A DNA stretch of 64,000 nucleotides, from assembly GCA_947502145.1 (NCBI GenBank), contig CANMYO010000001.1, forward strand, positions 558,001 to 622,000, in the 5' to 3' direction. Below are positions 7,999 through 17,628 of this stretch, piece by piece. This DNA is from an uncultured Paracoccaceae bacterium (GTDB lineage Bacteria > Pseudomonadota > Alphaproteobacteria > Rhodobacterales > Rhodobacteraceae). The notes below the pieces were generated by a model that was given only the letters and a program-made list of their open reading frames with translations, did no database searches and had not been told where the DNA came from. The number at the start of each line of letters is the position of its first letter. The first letter of the stretch is position 1. The translations under genes were made by a program, and so were the position numbers.

Positions 7999-10086
7999 AT
8001 GACCAAAGTAACATCCAGCAGCTCCTCATCGGGCCCAAATCAAGGCGCATCCAACGTTTTTGACTTTTCGTCACATGTCAGCACGTCATCAACCTCATAT
8101 TCGTATGTTTCATCGTCAAACAGAACCATCACAGTTATCGGCACGGACATTCTTGACAATGGTGCCGGGCGGTTCAGCGCTGGCACAATTACGGAAGTCC
8201 GGATCAGCGAACCCGGTTTACCCGGCGCGATTAGTCTGACGATTGAAGACATCAATATCAATGGGTTCAACCTGCTTGGCTCCGGCGGTTTCTTTATTCC
8301 CGCGAACGAGGACATTTGGCGCACACTTTTGGAAGGTAGCGTCATGGTCCGTAGCGACGATTCCACGGGATATCGTGCATCGTTTGACGGATACCGGCTC
8401 GATAACGAAGTATTTGATGGCAGCTTGACGCAAGTGCGCGGCCTTTTCCAGGACAACGCGATTCTCACCGGCGACTTTGAGTTCGTCGAGGGCACGTCAA
8501 TTCTTTATGGTGGTCGCTTTGACTTTGTCGGGGCCGCCTACCTCACATCCGGCGATGCGCTCTATGTTTCTGACGATGCCATCCTGCTCGGTGGCGATGA
8601 TCGCATCATTTTTCGGAAGGCCGAGGCGGACCAACTCAACGACACATCCATTTGGTCTTACGGCGATAACGAATCCGTGAATGACAGCGCTGTGGTCATC
8701 GGTGGCGACGACCTGATTGATTATCGCAAAAGCACTGCATCACTTACCCGCCTTCTAGGTGACTCATATTCCGCTGGCGGCACGTCGAGCCTTTTCGGTG
8801 GCGATGACACACTCTTTGGATCGCAAACCGATGACAATCGCCTTTACGGCGACTTGGTTACCAAAGGGGCGACTGTTCGATTTGTTGGCGGGGACGATCT
8901 GATCTACGGAGGCAAGTCCAACGACAGGATCTATGGTGATATCGGGTCCAGTTTTTCTGGCCAGGCGTCCGGGGGTGACGACACCCTTATCGGCGGGGCC
9001 GGCGACGACGAGATATATGGTGACTGGGGCAATATCGCCGCAGGCGGAAATGGCGGCGATGATACGATTTTCGGCGGCACGGGCAGTGACACGCTGGCCG
9101 GGAATGCTGGCGATGACTATTTTCGCGATGGGTTTGGACCGGGCACCATCTATGGTGGCAATGGGGAAGACTATTTTGATCCCACACAAAACGGCGCCCA
9201 TACCTTCTATGGTGGCAGTGGCATAGATACGATCGACTATTCCCGTTCAAGCAACGGAATTACTATTGATCTCTCTGCCGGCACCGGGTCGGCCGGTTGG
9301 GCAAACAACGATGTCGTCAGCTCTGTCGAGAAGCTCATCGGCACCAGCGGCATTGATCGCGTCACAACAGCATTCAACTACAATGACATCCGCACCGGCA
9401 ATGCAACTGACCGGGTTTGGGTCAACGGTGGCAGCAAGGAAATCCGCACCGGCAACGCCAATGACCGCATTGACGCCGGATCTGGAGCCAATTCATACTA
9501 CGGCGGCGACGGCTTTGATATCCTGTCCTATCGTGACAGCGGTCCGGGCGTCACCGTCGATCTGGAAGCCAAAACGAATTCAGGTGGGTATGCTGAGGAT
9601 GATTTCATCCGCGGGATCGAACACATCTTTGGCAGCAATGGCGGTAACGACCGTCTGTTCGGCGACAGCAAGGGCAATATCCTGCGCGGCTACGATGGGG
9701 ATGATCGTGTCTCTGGCCGCGGTGGTGCGGATTCACTCGAAGGCCATGCTGGTGAGGACTGGATCAACGGCGGCAAAGGCGGTGACCGGCTCTTTGGTGG
9801 GGCTGACGATGACCTGCTTGACGGTGATCGCGGCAACGACCTGCTGTATGGCGGTGGCGGCGAAGATACCTTCCACTATGACCGCCACGAGGACATCTCG
9901 CGGATCAAGGATTTCCAGAACGACACCGACACCATCGAACTGGACGGGTTTAACGCAAGCTATAATGCCTTTGCCCGTGCAACCCGCGTGGACGGCGATG
10001 TGATCTTTGATTTTGGCGGCGGGGATTTTCTGATCGTCGAAAACACGACGATCGGGGATTTGCGCAACGATCTCGACATCGTCTGA
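7999..10086 (+). CDS. RTX calcium-binding secreted protein 1
   Basis: A 695-residue acidic protein with many glycine/aspartate nonapeptides of the GGxGxDxL type, mainly from about residue 270 to the C-terminus (for example GGAGDDEIYGD, GGTGSDTLAGN, GGADDDLLDGDRGNDLLYGG). These form calcium-binding beta-rolls. There is no N-terminal signal peptide, consistent with type I secretion using an uncleaved C-terminal signal; the last 60 residues (IKDF, DTIELDGF, LRNDLDIV) look like that signal region. The N-terminal 250 residues form a unique domain shared only with the next gene. No type I secretion ABC/MFP genes are in the window. The ribosome-binding site (CAGGGA) is modest. Exact role unknown: surface layer, adhesin or biofilm protein are possible. 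Confidence 0.9.
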   Translation: MTKVTSSSSSSGPNQGASNVFDFSSHVSTSSTSYSYVSSSNRTITVIGTDILDNGAGRFSAGTITEVRISEPGLPGAISLTIEDININGFNLLGSGGFFIPANEDIWRTLLEGSVMVRSDDSTGYRASFDGYRLDNEVFDGSLTQVRGLFQDNAILTGDFEFVEGTSILYGGRFDFVGAAYLTSGDALYVSDDAILLGGDDRIIFRKAEADQLNDTSIWSYGDNESVNDSAVVIGGDDLIDYRKSTASLTRLLGDSYSAGGTSSLFGGDDTLFGSQTDDNRLYGDLVTKGATVRFVGGDDLIYGGKSNDRIYGDIGSSFSGQASGGDDTLIGGAGDDEIYGDWGNIAAGGNGGDDTIFGGTGSDTLAGNAGDDYFRDGFGPGTIYGGNGEDYFDPTQNGAHTFYGGSGIDTIDYSRSSNGITIDLSAGTGSAGWANNDVVSSVEKLIGTSGIDRVTTAFNYNDIRTGNATDRVWVNGGSKEIRTGNANDRIDAGSGANSYYGGDGFDILSYRDSGPGVTVDLEAKTNSGGYAEDDFIRGIEHIFGSNGGNDRLFGDSKGNILRGYDGDDRVSGRGGADSLEGHAGEDWINGGKGGDRLFGGADDDLLDGDRGNDLLYGGGGEDTFHYDRHEDISRIKDFQNDTDTIELDGFNASYNAFARATRVDGDVIFDFGGGDFLIVENTTIGDLRNDLDIV

Positions 10087-10113
10087 CGCAAGAATCTGAC
10101 TGAAAAACGGCTT

Positions 10114-10136
10114 GGGGCAGCTTTGGCTGCCCCTTT
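10114..10136 (+). terminator. Hairpin terminator after RTX gene 1
   Basis: GGGGCAGC (10114-10121), loop TTTG, GCTGCCCC (10126-10133), then only three T. The perfect 8-bp stem between two paralogous genes suggests separate transcripts, although the T-run is short. Confidence 0.65.
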
Positions 10137-10294
10137 GCATGTCCGCCCACCATGACAGAAAGACCTGCGTAAATTCCTGTTTTCAAGCAATAAATTCAGA
10201 AACTCTGCCAACCTCGCATTTGATACGAGACCCACCCCGCGCTGCGACAATCCATTAACGTCATCGTTGAAATTACATTAACGAGGACCGAAAC

Positions 10295-12310
10295 ATGACC
10301 GACATCGTGTATTACAGTGAAGGCAATACCTACTTCAACACCAACAGCGGCAGGATCCAGTATTCGAGCTTTGTGTCCAGTTCACCATCTGAATACATCT
10401 ACACCAACGCCTACGGTAACCGCGTCACGATGACCGGCACCGACATTGTCGTGGACGGTAGCGGGAGGTTCGTTTCCGGTACGCTCAACAAGATCGAAAT
10501 CAGCCCCTACAACGGCAATACAAATGACGTTGGGTTCGAGATCAACAACCTGTCCCTTGATGGCCGCGAAGTGTTGGGCTCGGGCGGCTCCAACGTCCCC
10601 ACAAATGATTATAGCTGGGCCGCGATCCTGGAAGGCGATGTCAGCCTTGAAGCAACCGGGACACAGGCGCTAAACATGGCGTTGGATGGATACGGCATCA
10701 GCGGCAGCGCAATCGCATATGGTGGCGACAACGAAATGTCCGGCGCGTTCCATGACAAGAGCTACATCTCTGGCAGTTTCAACAGCATTCGGGATACCGC
10801 CAAGGTCATTGCCGGGGATTTCGAATTCGAGGGCGAAATTGCCTACCTCAACGGCGACGCCAGCTACGTCTATAACAACGGGCTGCTTAAGGGTGGTGAT
10901 GACACGCTGGTCTGGGACATGAAAACCCAGGACAACTATTTTGAAGACTGGGTGGCCTACTGGTCGGGCGATGCGAATTCCGCCGCGTATACATCAACGG
11001 TGATTGGCGGCGACGACATGATTGACATGCGCGATTATGTGACCGCCCGTCATACCTCATTGTCTGGTGACGTGCGCTCTGCCCGTGATAGCGCAACAGT
11101 GATCGGAGGCGACGATGTCATCTACGGCGCGACCAAATCTGCGAACTACATTTACGGCGACGTTGAATCGGTGAGCGCCATCCACAACTTTGTTGGCGGC
11201 GACGACATTCTGCGCGGCGGGGCCAAAAATGACTACATCTACGGCGATGTCGGCAGTGCCAAGTATACTGGCCAGGGCGGTGGTGATGACAGCATCTTTG
11301 GCGGCAACGGCAATGACTATCTGGTCGGAAATGGCGGCAACGACTATTTCCGCGACGGCTATGGCGCGGGCCGGATCTATGGCGGCAATGGTCGCGATAC
11401 GCTCGAAGCGACTTTGAATGGCGCCCATACCTTCTATGGCGGCAGCGGCAGTGACACGGTCAGCTATGACCGGTCGACCCAAGGTGTCACCATCGACCTT
11501 CAAGCCGGCACTTCTGAAGGCGGTTGGGCGGAAAACGACACCCTGGTTTCGGTCGAAAACGTGATCGGCAGCAGAGGCATCGACCGCATCTTTGGCAATG
11601 ACGACAACAACCTGATCCGCTCTGGCGATGCCAGCGACCGCGTTGCGGCACGGGGCGGCAATGACACCGTCAAGACCGGTGGCGGCAATGACCGTATCGA
11701 TGCGGGCAGCGGTGCCAACCATTACGAAGGCGGCAAGGGCTTTGACATCCTGTCCTACCGGGACAGCAACGCCGCCGTAAATATCAACCTCGAGGCCAAG
11801 ACAGCTTCAGGCGGCTATGCCAACAACGACACCATTCGCAGCATCGAACATATCTTCGGCAGCGATTTTGACGACACGATCTGGGGTGACAAGAAGGACA
11901 ACATCCTGCGTGGCTATGAAGGTGACGATCAATTGACGGGCCGGGCCGGTGTGGACGTTCTGGAAGGCGGACGCGGCGAAGACGGGCTGTCTGGTGGCTC
12001 GGATGCTGACCGCCTGTTTGGCGGCGCTGATGATGACTGGCTGGACGGCGGGCATGGCAATGACCTGCTGACCGGTGGCCAGGGCGAAGACACCTTCCAC
12101 TTTGACCGGTGGGAAGACAAGGATCGCATCCGGGACTTCGAAAACGACGTCGACACGATCGAGCTGGACGGCTTTGGCCGGAACTATGATGCCTTTGCCC
12201 GCGCCCGCAAGGTTGGCGACGATGTCCACTTTGACTTTGGTGGCGGCGACTATCTGATCGTCGAGGACACAACCATCGGTGAGCTGCGCAACGATCTAGA
12301 GATCGTCTGA
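10295..12310 (+). CDS. RTX calcium-binding secreted protein 2 (tandem paralogue)
   Basis: A 671-residue paralogue of the preceding gene. The N-terminal domain aligns with it (the pair GTDIV/GTDIL followed by GxGRF and LGSGG recurs at the same spacing). The RTX blocks recur from about residue 265 (GGDDIL, GGNGNDYLVGNGGNDYFRDG, GGADDDWLDGGHGNDLLTGG). The C-terminal 60 residues are nearly identical in layout (IRDFENDVDTIELDGF, IVEDTTIGELRNDLEIV), which supports a shared type I secretion signal. A good ribosome-binding site (GAGGACC) precedes the ATG. Upstream are two ATTAACG words 24 bases apart (10254 and 10277). The pair most likely arose by local duplication followed by divergence of the N-terminal half. 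Confidence 0.9.
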   Translation: MTDIVYYSEGNTYFNTNSGRIQYSSFVSSSPSEYIYTNAYGNRVTMTGTDIVVDGSGRFVSGTLNKIEISPYNGNTNDVGFEINNLSLDGREVLGSGGSNVPTNDYSWAAILEGDVSLEATGTQALNMALDGYGISGSAIAYGGDNEMSGAFHDKSYISGSFNSIRDTAKVIAGDFEFEGEIAYLNGDASYVYNNGLLKGGDDTLVWDMKTQDNYFEDWVAYWSGDANSAAYTSTVIGGDDMIDMRDYVTARHTSLSGDVRSARDSATVIGGDDVIYGATKSANYIYGDVESVSAIHNFVGGDDILRGGAKNDYIYGDVGSAKYTGQGGGDDSIFGGNGNDYLVGNGGNDYFRDGYGAGRIYGGNGRDTLEATLNGAHTFYGGSGSDTVSYDRSTQGVTIDLQAGTSEGGWAENDTLVSVENVIGSRGIDRIFGNDDNNLIRSGDASDRVAARGGNDTVKTGGGNDRIDAGSGANHYEGGKGFDILSYRDSNAAVNINLEAKTASGGYANNDTIRSIEHIFGSDFDDTIWGDKKDNILRGYEGDDQLTGRAGVDVLEGGRGEDGLSGGSDADRLFGGADDDWLDGGHGNDLLTGGQGEDTFHFDRWEDKDRIRDFENDVDTIELDGFGRNYDAFARARKVGDDVHFDFGGGDYLIVEDTTIGELRNDLEIV

Positions 12311-12335
12311 CAAAACTGTTCATTGCGATCCTGGC

Positions 12336-12357
12336 GGGGCGGCTTAATGTCGCCCTG
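12336..12357 (+). terminator. Weak hairpin after RTX gene 2
   Basis: A GGGCGGC...GTCGCCC stem (one G-T pair) with a TTAAT loop lies 26 bases after the RTX stop and about 20 bases before the rhodanese start. There is no T-run, so termination may be partial. Confidence 0.4.
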
Positions 12358-12375
12358 TCAACATGAGGATCACAG

Positions 12376-12750
12376 ATGAAAACCGCAAAAGACTACCTTG
12401 AAGAAGCCAACAGCAGCGTCCCACGTATCAGCGCAGAAGAAGCTGTGGCCAAACATGCAACTGGTGATGGCGTCTGGATTGATGTGCGCGACAGCAGCGA
12501 CATTGCTGCATCCGGCACGATCAAAGGGGCCCACCGCGTCGCCCGCGGGTTCATGGAATTTGCCGCCGATAGCACCAGCGCACACCACAAGGACTTTTTG
12601 CAGAAGGATGCTGACATCTACCTGGTTTGTGGCGCTGGCGGTCAGGCCGCACTCGCTGGCAAAACGCTGAAAGACATGGGCTTTTCCAGCGTAACCAATA
12701 TCGGTGGATTCAGCGACTGGAAGGCTGCTGGCGGTCCGACCGAGGACTGA
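12376..12750 (+). CDS. Single-domain rhodanese-like protein
   Basis: A 124-residue rhodanese fold. GVWIDVRDSSDIAASGTIKGAHRVARG gives the conserved DVR and the G-H-x-A region. The active-site loop is CGAGGQAALAG, with the sulfur-accepting Cys at about residue 86. NIGGFSDWKAAGGP is the typical C-terminal signature. Such proteins move sulfane sulfur or detoxify cyanide or sulfide in the cytoplasm; the acceptor is not evident. TGAGGATC precedes the ATG at 12376. It stands alone between the RTX genes and a secreted propeller protein. Confidence 0.92.
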   Translation: MKTAKDYLEEANSSVPRISAEEAVAKHATGDGVWIDVRDSSDIAASGTIKGAHRVARGFMEFAADSTSAHHKDFLQKDADIYLVCGAGGQAALAGKTLKDMGFSSVTNIGGFSDWKAAGGPTED

Positions 12751-12816
12751 CCCCTTGAAACGGGCTTTGGGTGGCCCGATGTTAACAGGCATCACATCCA
12801 GCCGCCCGGAGCCATC

Positions 12817-13770
12817 ATGCACCCTACCCTGATCGCCGCTGTTCTGTCAGTTCTTGGTTCGGCCGCGCTGGCCATCGATTGTCCGATGCCCACCGATTGG
12901 ACCCGGACGGGTGCGCCGGTGCTGCGTGATCGGATCGTTGCGGAAAACTACGAGGTGGCCTCCGACGCCCACGCATTTCGCACATCAGATGGTCAAGTCG
13001 CGATGATCTACACTGGCGCGGGGACAAGCGGGCCGGCAATCAAACTCGCGCGCGGCAAGGATTGGCACAACCTGACACCCGCGCAAATCCTGATTGATGC
13101 CACGGACGCGCCGGGCGTGCCGCTGAACAAGGAAACGCCTTTCTACCACCAAACAGATGCCGGCGAACACCAAATCTATTTCATCGCCTACGATGACGAA
13201 GACAGCTATCGGTCACAAATCTATCGTGCGACCTCTGACGCGCTGACCGGGCCTTATGTGACACAGCCTGACCCTGTCGTTGGTTTGGGCGAAATGGCCG
13301 GCGAAACGGTGCGGGTGATAACATCTCCCAGCGTCATAGCGCACGACGGGATGCTGCATATCGCGTTTCTGGGCTGGAACGGGTTTCACGACGTGACGCA
13401 GGTCTGGACGCTCGGGGCGACATCGGTTGATGGCGGCGCCACATGGAACACCATACGCAAGATCACTGCGCCAATCGGGATGGAAGGTCAAATCACCGCC
13501 ATGCCAAATGGCGGCTATGTCGCCGCAGCGACAACCGAATTGCCGCAGGGCGTTGAAGGGATCCGCATTGGTTGCGCCGATCACCCCTTTGGCCCCTACA
13601 CAATGGAACCCGGCGCGGCCCTGGCCAAAGCGGGTTCGCCTTGGGAGGTGGACGAGGTGATCGCCCCGCAAATCACCTTTGATCAGGACAGCGGTGACCC
13701 GTTGTTATTCTACACCGGGGCAGACCATGCGCGCGGGTGGTGGGTGCTACTGGCAATACCGACGCCCTAG
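12817..13770 (+). CDS. Secreted protein of the five-bladed beta-propeller (GH43/GH32-like) superfamily
   Basis: A 317-residue protein with an N-terminal signal peptide (LIAAVLSVLGSAALA, cleavage before IDCPMP). The body has recurring blade-like phrases: QVAMIYTGAGTSGPAIKLARGKDW, YFIAYDDEDSYRSQIYRATSDALTGPY, LHIAFLGWNGF and PLLFYTGADHARGWWVLLA. These resemble glycosidase five-bladed propellers (arabinanase/sucrase type), but I cannot pick out a confident catalytic acid set, so enzyme activity is unproven. The ribosome-binding site CGGAG precedes the ATG. It overlaps serB tail to tail: the two stop codons share the palindrome CTAG at 13767-13770. Confidence 0.8.
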   Translation: MHPTLIAAVLSVLGSAALAIDCPMPTDWTRTGAPVLRDRIVAENYEVASDAHAFRTSDGQVAMIYTGAGTSGPAIKLARGKDWHNLTPAQILIDATDAPGVPLNKETPFYHQTDAGEHQIYFIAYDDEDSYRSQIYRATSDALTGPYVTQPDPVVGLGEMAGETVRVITSPSVIAHDGMLHIAFLGWNGFHDVTQVWTLGATSVDGGATWNTIRKITAPIGMEGQITAMPNGGYVAAATTELPQGVEGIRIGCADHPFGPYTMEPGAALAKAGSPWEVDEVIAPQITFDQDSGDPLLFYTGADHARGWWVLLAIPTP

Positions 13771-14639
13771 ACGAACGCGTCCCGCCCATAGCCTTGCAAA
13801 AATAGCAGCGCCGTCAGATCCCCAAAGTTCACGCGGACATCGCATTGCGCCTGCACACTGGGTTTCGCGTGCAGCGCAACACCTGTGCCAGCCAGCCCCA
13901 ACATACCAAGGTCATTGGCCCCGTCCCCGACGGCGATCACCTCTGCGGCGCTGATCCCAATCCGGGCCGATATGTCGTTGAGCGCTTCAATCTTGGCCTC
14001 GCGCCCCAGAATCGGGCGGGCCGCCCTGCCGGTCAGCTTGCCATCTTCGATCAGCAACGTATTGGCCCGGTTTTCGTCAAACCCAAGCGTGGCGGCAACG
14101 GCTGCGGTAAAGGCGGTGAACCCACCCGACACCAGTGCAGCATAAGCGCCGTTTGCCTTCATCGTGGCCAAAAGCGTTTTGCCGCCGGGCATCAGGTCGA
14201 TCCGGGTGTTCAGCACATGTTCAATAACCGCCGCGTCTAGACCCGCCAACAAGGCAACCCGTTCATCCAGCGCCGCCTCAAAATCAAGTTCTCCGTTCAT
14301 TGCCCGGGCAGTGATCCCTGCGACGTGTTCCCCAACGCCTGCCTCTGCCGCAAGTTCGTCGATGCATTCCTGTTGGATCATGGTGCTGTCCATGTCAGCC
14401 AGCAGCATCTTCTTGCGACGTCCTGCCCGTGGCTGCAGCACCAGATCAACACCCTGTTTCTGCAGATCTTGCCAGACATCCCACAGGTTGTCCGGCTTGG
14501 TCGGCGTGGCGAATTCCGCCGCCTCGTCGATGGCCAGCCACTGGACATCGCCGCCGCCCCAGGCGTTGCGCAGGTTGTCGACCAAAGCCCCATCAAGGCG
14601 CGTGCCCGGTTTCACCAGCAGGGTTGCTACATACATCAT
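13767..14639 (-). CDS. serB: Phosphoserine phosphatase
   Basis: This HAD-superfamily enzyme hydrolyses O-phosphoserine, the last step of serine biosynthesis. Motif I is LLADMDSTMIQ with nucleophile Asp82 and general acid Asp84. Motif II is SGGFTAFT, and motif IV is VGDGANDLGMLGLAGTGVALHAKP. The N-terminal 75 residues form the regulatory-type extension common in proteobacterial SerB. It is divergent from serC-serA, placing the second and third enzymes next to the first of the same pathway. The 198-base intergenic region holds the serC leader hairpins. Confidence 0.96.
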   Translation of the reverse strand: MMYVATLLVKPGTRLDGALVDNLRNAWGGGDVQWLAIDEAAEFATPTKPDNLWDVWQDLQKQGVDLVLQPRAGRRKKMLLADMDSTMIQQECIDELAAEAGVGEHVAGITARAMNGELDFEAALDERVALLAGLDAAVIEHVLNTRIDLMPGGKTLLATMKANGAYAALVSGGFTAFTAAVAATLGFDENRANTLLIEDGKLTGRAARPILGREAKIEALNDISARIGISAAEVIAVGDGANDLGMLGLAGTGVALHAKPSVQAQCDVRVNFGDLTALLFLQGYGRDAFV

Positions 14640-14780
14640 TGTGGTCCCGTCTTGCCCAACATTTTTGCGGCCTGACCTGCCACCAGGTTTCCGATCGGGA
14701 ACGCCTTGGTCGCAAAAAGCCTATCAAGCGGCGGCTTAGCGCCATTTTTACTGTTGTGAAACCCCAACCCGCCCCGTATG

Positions 14781-14837
14781 CCCAGCGGTGGGACACCCTT
14801 CCCCAACGAAGGGCGCATATCTGTGAGGATACCAGCA
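14781..14837 (+). ncRNA. serC leader RNA candidate
   Basis: Two adjacent hairpins lie just before serC: CCCA-gcgg-TGGG (14781-14792) and CCCTTC-cccaac-GAAGGG (14796-14813), followed by the GTGAGGAT ribosome-binding site and the ATG at 14838. A short conserved two-hairpin leader (the serC motif) is known upstream of serC in Alphaproteobacteria. The location and architecture fit, but I match it from memory only. A covariance-model scan would decide it. Confidence 0.5.
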
Positions 14838-15977
14838 ATGGCATTACCAAAACCGGCAACGCGGCCGGAAAATCCGCGTTTTTCATCTGGCCCCTGTGCC
14901 AAACCCCCCACATGGACACTCGACGCGCTTTCGGACGCCGCCCTTGGCCGGTCGCACCGCGCCGCTGTTGGCAAAGCCAAATTGGCCGAGGCGATTGACC
15001 TGACCCGCGAAATTCTGGGCATCCCTGCCGATTATCGCATCGGCATTGTTCCCGCCTCTGATACCGGTGCCTTTGAAATGGCAATGTGGTCGCTGCTGGG
15101 GGAACGTCCGGCGCAGATGGTCGCCTGGGAAAGCTTTGGCGCCGGCTGGGTCACGGATGTTGTCAAACAACTCAAGATAGATGCCACCGTGCACACCGCC
15201 GAATACGGCGAGATCGTCGATATGGCGGCCCTGAACTATGACAACGACGTTTGCTTTACCTGGAACGGCACAACATCGGGCGTGCGAGTGCCGTCAGGTG
15301 ACGTGATCCCTGATAACCGGGCCGGTCTGACCCTTTGCGATGCCACCTCTGCCGCCTTTGCGCAGGAGCTGCCGTGGGACAAGCTCGATGTGACCACATT
15401 CAGCTGGCAAAAAGTCATGGGTGGCGAGGCCGCGCATGGCATGCTGGTGCTGTCGCCCCGCGCGGTTGAGCGGCTGGAAAACTACACCCCGGCCTGGCCC
15501 CTGCCAAAGATTTTCCGCCTCACCAAAGGCGGCAAACTGATCGAGGGCATTTTCCGTGGTGAGACAATCAACACGCCCTCCATGCTCGCGGTCGAGGATT
15601 ACCTGACAGCGCTTAAATGGGGCCGCGCGATTGGCGGGCTTGATGCGCTGATCCACCGCGCCAATGCCAATGCACAGGCAATCTGGCATTTCTGTGCCGC
15701 CAATGACTGGATCGAAAATCTCGCCGCTGACCCGGCGACCCGGTCCAACACGTCGGTCTGCCTGAAATTCACCGACGCCCGTATCACCGATGGCGCGGCC
15801 TTCGCCAAGGCGGTCGCAAAACGGCTTGCCGACCAGGGTGTCGCCCTTGACATCGGCGCTTATCGCGACGCCCCGGCAGGTCTTCGGATCTGGTGCGGCG
15901 CAACGGTCGAAACCTCGGACATCCAGGCAATGCTGCCCTGGCTTGCCTGGGCATTCGAGACCGAAATCAACGCCTGA
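14838..15977 (+). CDS. serC: Phosphoserine aminotransferase
   Basis: This PLP-dependent class V aminotransferase converts 3-phosphohydroxypyruvate to phosphoserine using glutamate. It has 379 residues, the length of the alphaproteobacterial/archaeal-type Ser[11 protein letters not shown] near the start, the [12 protein letters not shown] substrate region and [13 protein letters not shown] with the PLP lysine are all visible. The ATG at 14838 is chosen because TGAGGAT precedes it and the leader hairpins end before it; the frame is open upstream from 14778, inside the hairpins. It is followed 35 bases later by serA, almost certainly in one operon. Confidence 0.96.
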   Translation: MALPKPATRPENPRFSSGPCAKPPTWTLDALSDAALGRSHRAAVGKAKLAEAIDLTREILGIPADYRIGIVPASDTGAFEMAMWSLLGERPAQMVAWESFGAGWVTDVVKQLKIDATVHTAEYGEIVDMAALNYDNDVCFTWNGTTSGVRVPSGDVIPDNRAGLTLCDATSAAFAQELPWDKLDVTTFSWQKVMGGEAAHGMLVLSPRAVERLENYTPAWPLPKIFRLTKGGKLIEGIFRGETINTPSMLAVEDYLTALKWGRAIGGLDALIHRANANAQAIWHFCAANDWIENLAADPATRSNTSVCLKFTDARITDGAAFAKAVAKRLADQGVALDIGAYRDAPAGLRIWCGATVETSDIQAMLPWLAWAFETEINA

Positions 15978-16012
15978 TCGGCGCATACCTCATTCTATCA
16001 AGGACCAAACAC

Positions 16013-17605
16013 ATGGCCCCCAAAGTACTCATCTCTGACAAACTCTCTCCTGCGGCTGTGCAGATCTTCAAGGATCGCGGCATTGACGTGACTTTTGAAC
16101 CCGACCTTGGCAAGGACAAGGCAAAGCTCTTGTCGATGATCGACCAGTTTGACGGCCTCGCAATCCGCTCTGCCACAAAGGCGACTGAAAAGCTGATCGA
16201 AGCGGCGTCCAATCTCAAGGTTATCGGCCGCGCCGGGATCGGTGTTGACAACGTCGACATCCCCGCCGCTTCAAAGAAGGGGATCATCGTGATGAACACG
16301 CCCTTCGGCAACTCGATCACAACGGCCGAACATGCGGTTGCCATGATGATGGCCGTCGCCCGACAAATCCCCGAGGCGAATACCTCCACCCATGCCGGTA
16401 AGTGGGAAAAGTCGCGCTTCATGGGTGTCGAACTGACGTCAAAAACCCTTGGCGTGATTGGTGCAGGCAACATCGGTTCGATCGTGATCGACCGCGCGCA
16501 GGGACTGAAAATGAAGGTTGTCGCCTATGACCCGTTCCTGTCAGAAGAGCGCGCCCTGCAAATCGGCGTGGAAAAGCTGGAGCTGGACGAACTGCTTGCC
16601 CGCTCCGACTTCATCACCATGCACGTGCCGCTGACCGAGCAGACCAAGAATATTCTGTCCAGGGACAATATCGCCAAGCTGAAAAAGGGCGTGCGCATCA
16701 TCAACTGCGCCCGCGGTGGCCTCGTCGACGAAGCGGCGCTGGCAGAGGCGTTGAAATCAGGTGATGTGGCCGGGGCCGCCTTTGACGTCTTTGCGGTCGA
16801 ACCGGCCACCGACAGCCCTCTGTTCAATCTGCCCAATGTTGTTGTTACGCCCCACCTTGGCGCAGCCACAACAGAAGCGCAGGAAAACGTCGCACTGCAG
16901 GTCGCGGAACAGATGTCCGATTACCTGCTGACAGGCGCCGTCACCAACGCGATCAACATGCCTTCAATCTCTGCCGAAGAGGCAAAGATCATGGGACCAT
17001 GGATCAAATTGTCGGGCCATCTCGGGAATTTCATCGGCCAGATGTCAGATGAACCGATCAAGGCGATCAACATCCTGTTTGACGGCGAAGCCTCTAACAT
17101 GAACCTCAAGGCGCTGACCGCAGCGACGATTGCGGGCATCATGACCAAGTCAAACCCCGATACGAACATGGTCAGCGCGCCGGTAATCGCCAAGGAACGC
17201 GGCATCAAGGTCTCAACGACCAAACAGGACCAATCCGGTGCGTTCGAAGGCTATGTGAAGGTTACGGTGGTGACGGCAAAACGGGAACGTTCGATTGCAG
17301 GGACCGTCTTCAGCGACGGAATCCCCCGCTTTATCCAGATCAAGGGCATCAACATCGACGCCGAGGTTGGCGCGCATATGCTTTATACGACCAACGAGGA
17401 TGTGCCGGGCATCATTGGCGCGCTTGGTCACACCATGGGCAGCCATGGTGTGAACATCGCCAACTTCACATTGGGGCGCGCCGGGATCAAGGGCGAGGCC
17501 ATCGCCCTGCTTTATGTCGATGAACCTGTGCCGGCTGCGGCGATTGACGCGCTCTGTGACACCGGCCTGTTTCAGCAGGTCAAACCACTGACATTTGATG
17601 TCTGA
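16013..17605 (+). CDS. serA: D-3-phosphoglycerate dehydrogenase
   Basis: This 530-residue long-form PGDH oxidises 3-phosphoglycerate to 3-phosphohydroxypyruvate with NAD, the committed step of serine synthesis. The NAD fold shows VIGAGNIGS (about 146-154). The catalytic residues lie in CARGGLVDE, in the acidic region after AAFDVFAVE, and in TPHLGAATTEAQ. After the intervening ASB-like domain, a C-terminal ACT domain (about 455-530) begins GAHMLYTTNEDVPGIIGALG, so serine feedback or another ligand effect is plausible. AAGGACC precedes the ATG at 16013. It is the second gene of serC-serA; 23 bases after its stop the structured repeat copy B begins. Confidence 0.97.
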   Translation: MAPKVLISDKLSPAAVQIFKDRGIDVTFEPDLGKDKAKLLSMIDQFDGLAIRSATKATEKLIEAASNLKVIGRAGIGVDNVDIPAASKKGIIVMNTPFGNSITTAEHAVAMMMAVARQIPEANTSTHAGKWEKSRFMGVELTSKTLGVIGAGNIGSIVIDRAQGLKMKVVAYDPFLSEERALQIGVEKLELDELLARSDFITMHVPLTEQTKNILSRDNIAKLKKGVRIINCARGGLVDEAALAEALKSGDVAGAAFDVFAVEPATDSPLFNLPNVVVTPHLGAATTEAQENVALQVAEQMSDYLLTGAVTNAINMPSISAEEAKIMGPWIKLSGHLGNFIGQMSDEPIKAINILFDGEASNMNLKALTAATIAGIMTKSNPDTNMVSAPVIAKERGIKVSTTKQDQSGAFEGYVKVTVVTAKRERSIAGTVFSDGIPRFIQIKGINIDAEVGAHMLYTTNEDVPGIIGALGHTMGSHGVNIANFTLGRAGIKGEAIALLYVDEPVPAAAIDALCDTGLFQQVKPLTFDV

Positions 17606-17628
17606 CCAACTGCCCCGCGCGCTGTCTT

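Noticed and set aside
7999-12310. Short near-repeats that could suggest a CRISPR or satellite array
   Set aside because: The repeats are codon-phased glycine/aspartate nonapeptides inside two intact RTX genes, with no constant repeat or spacer pattern.
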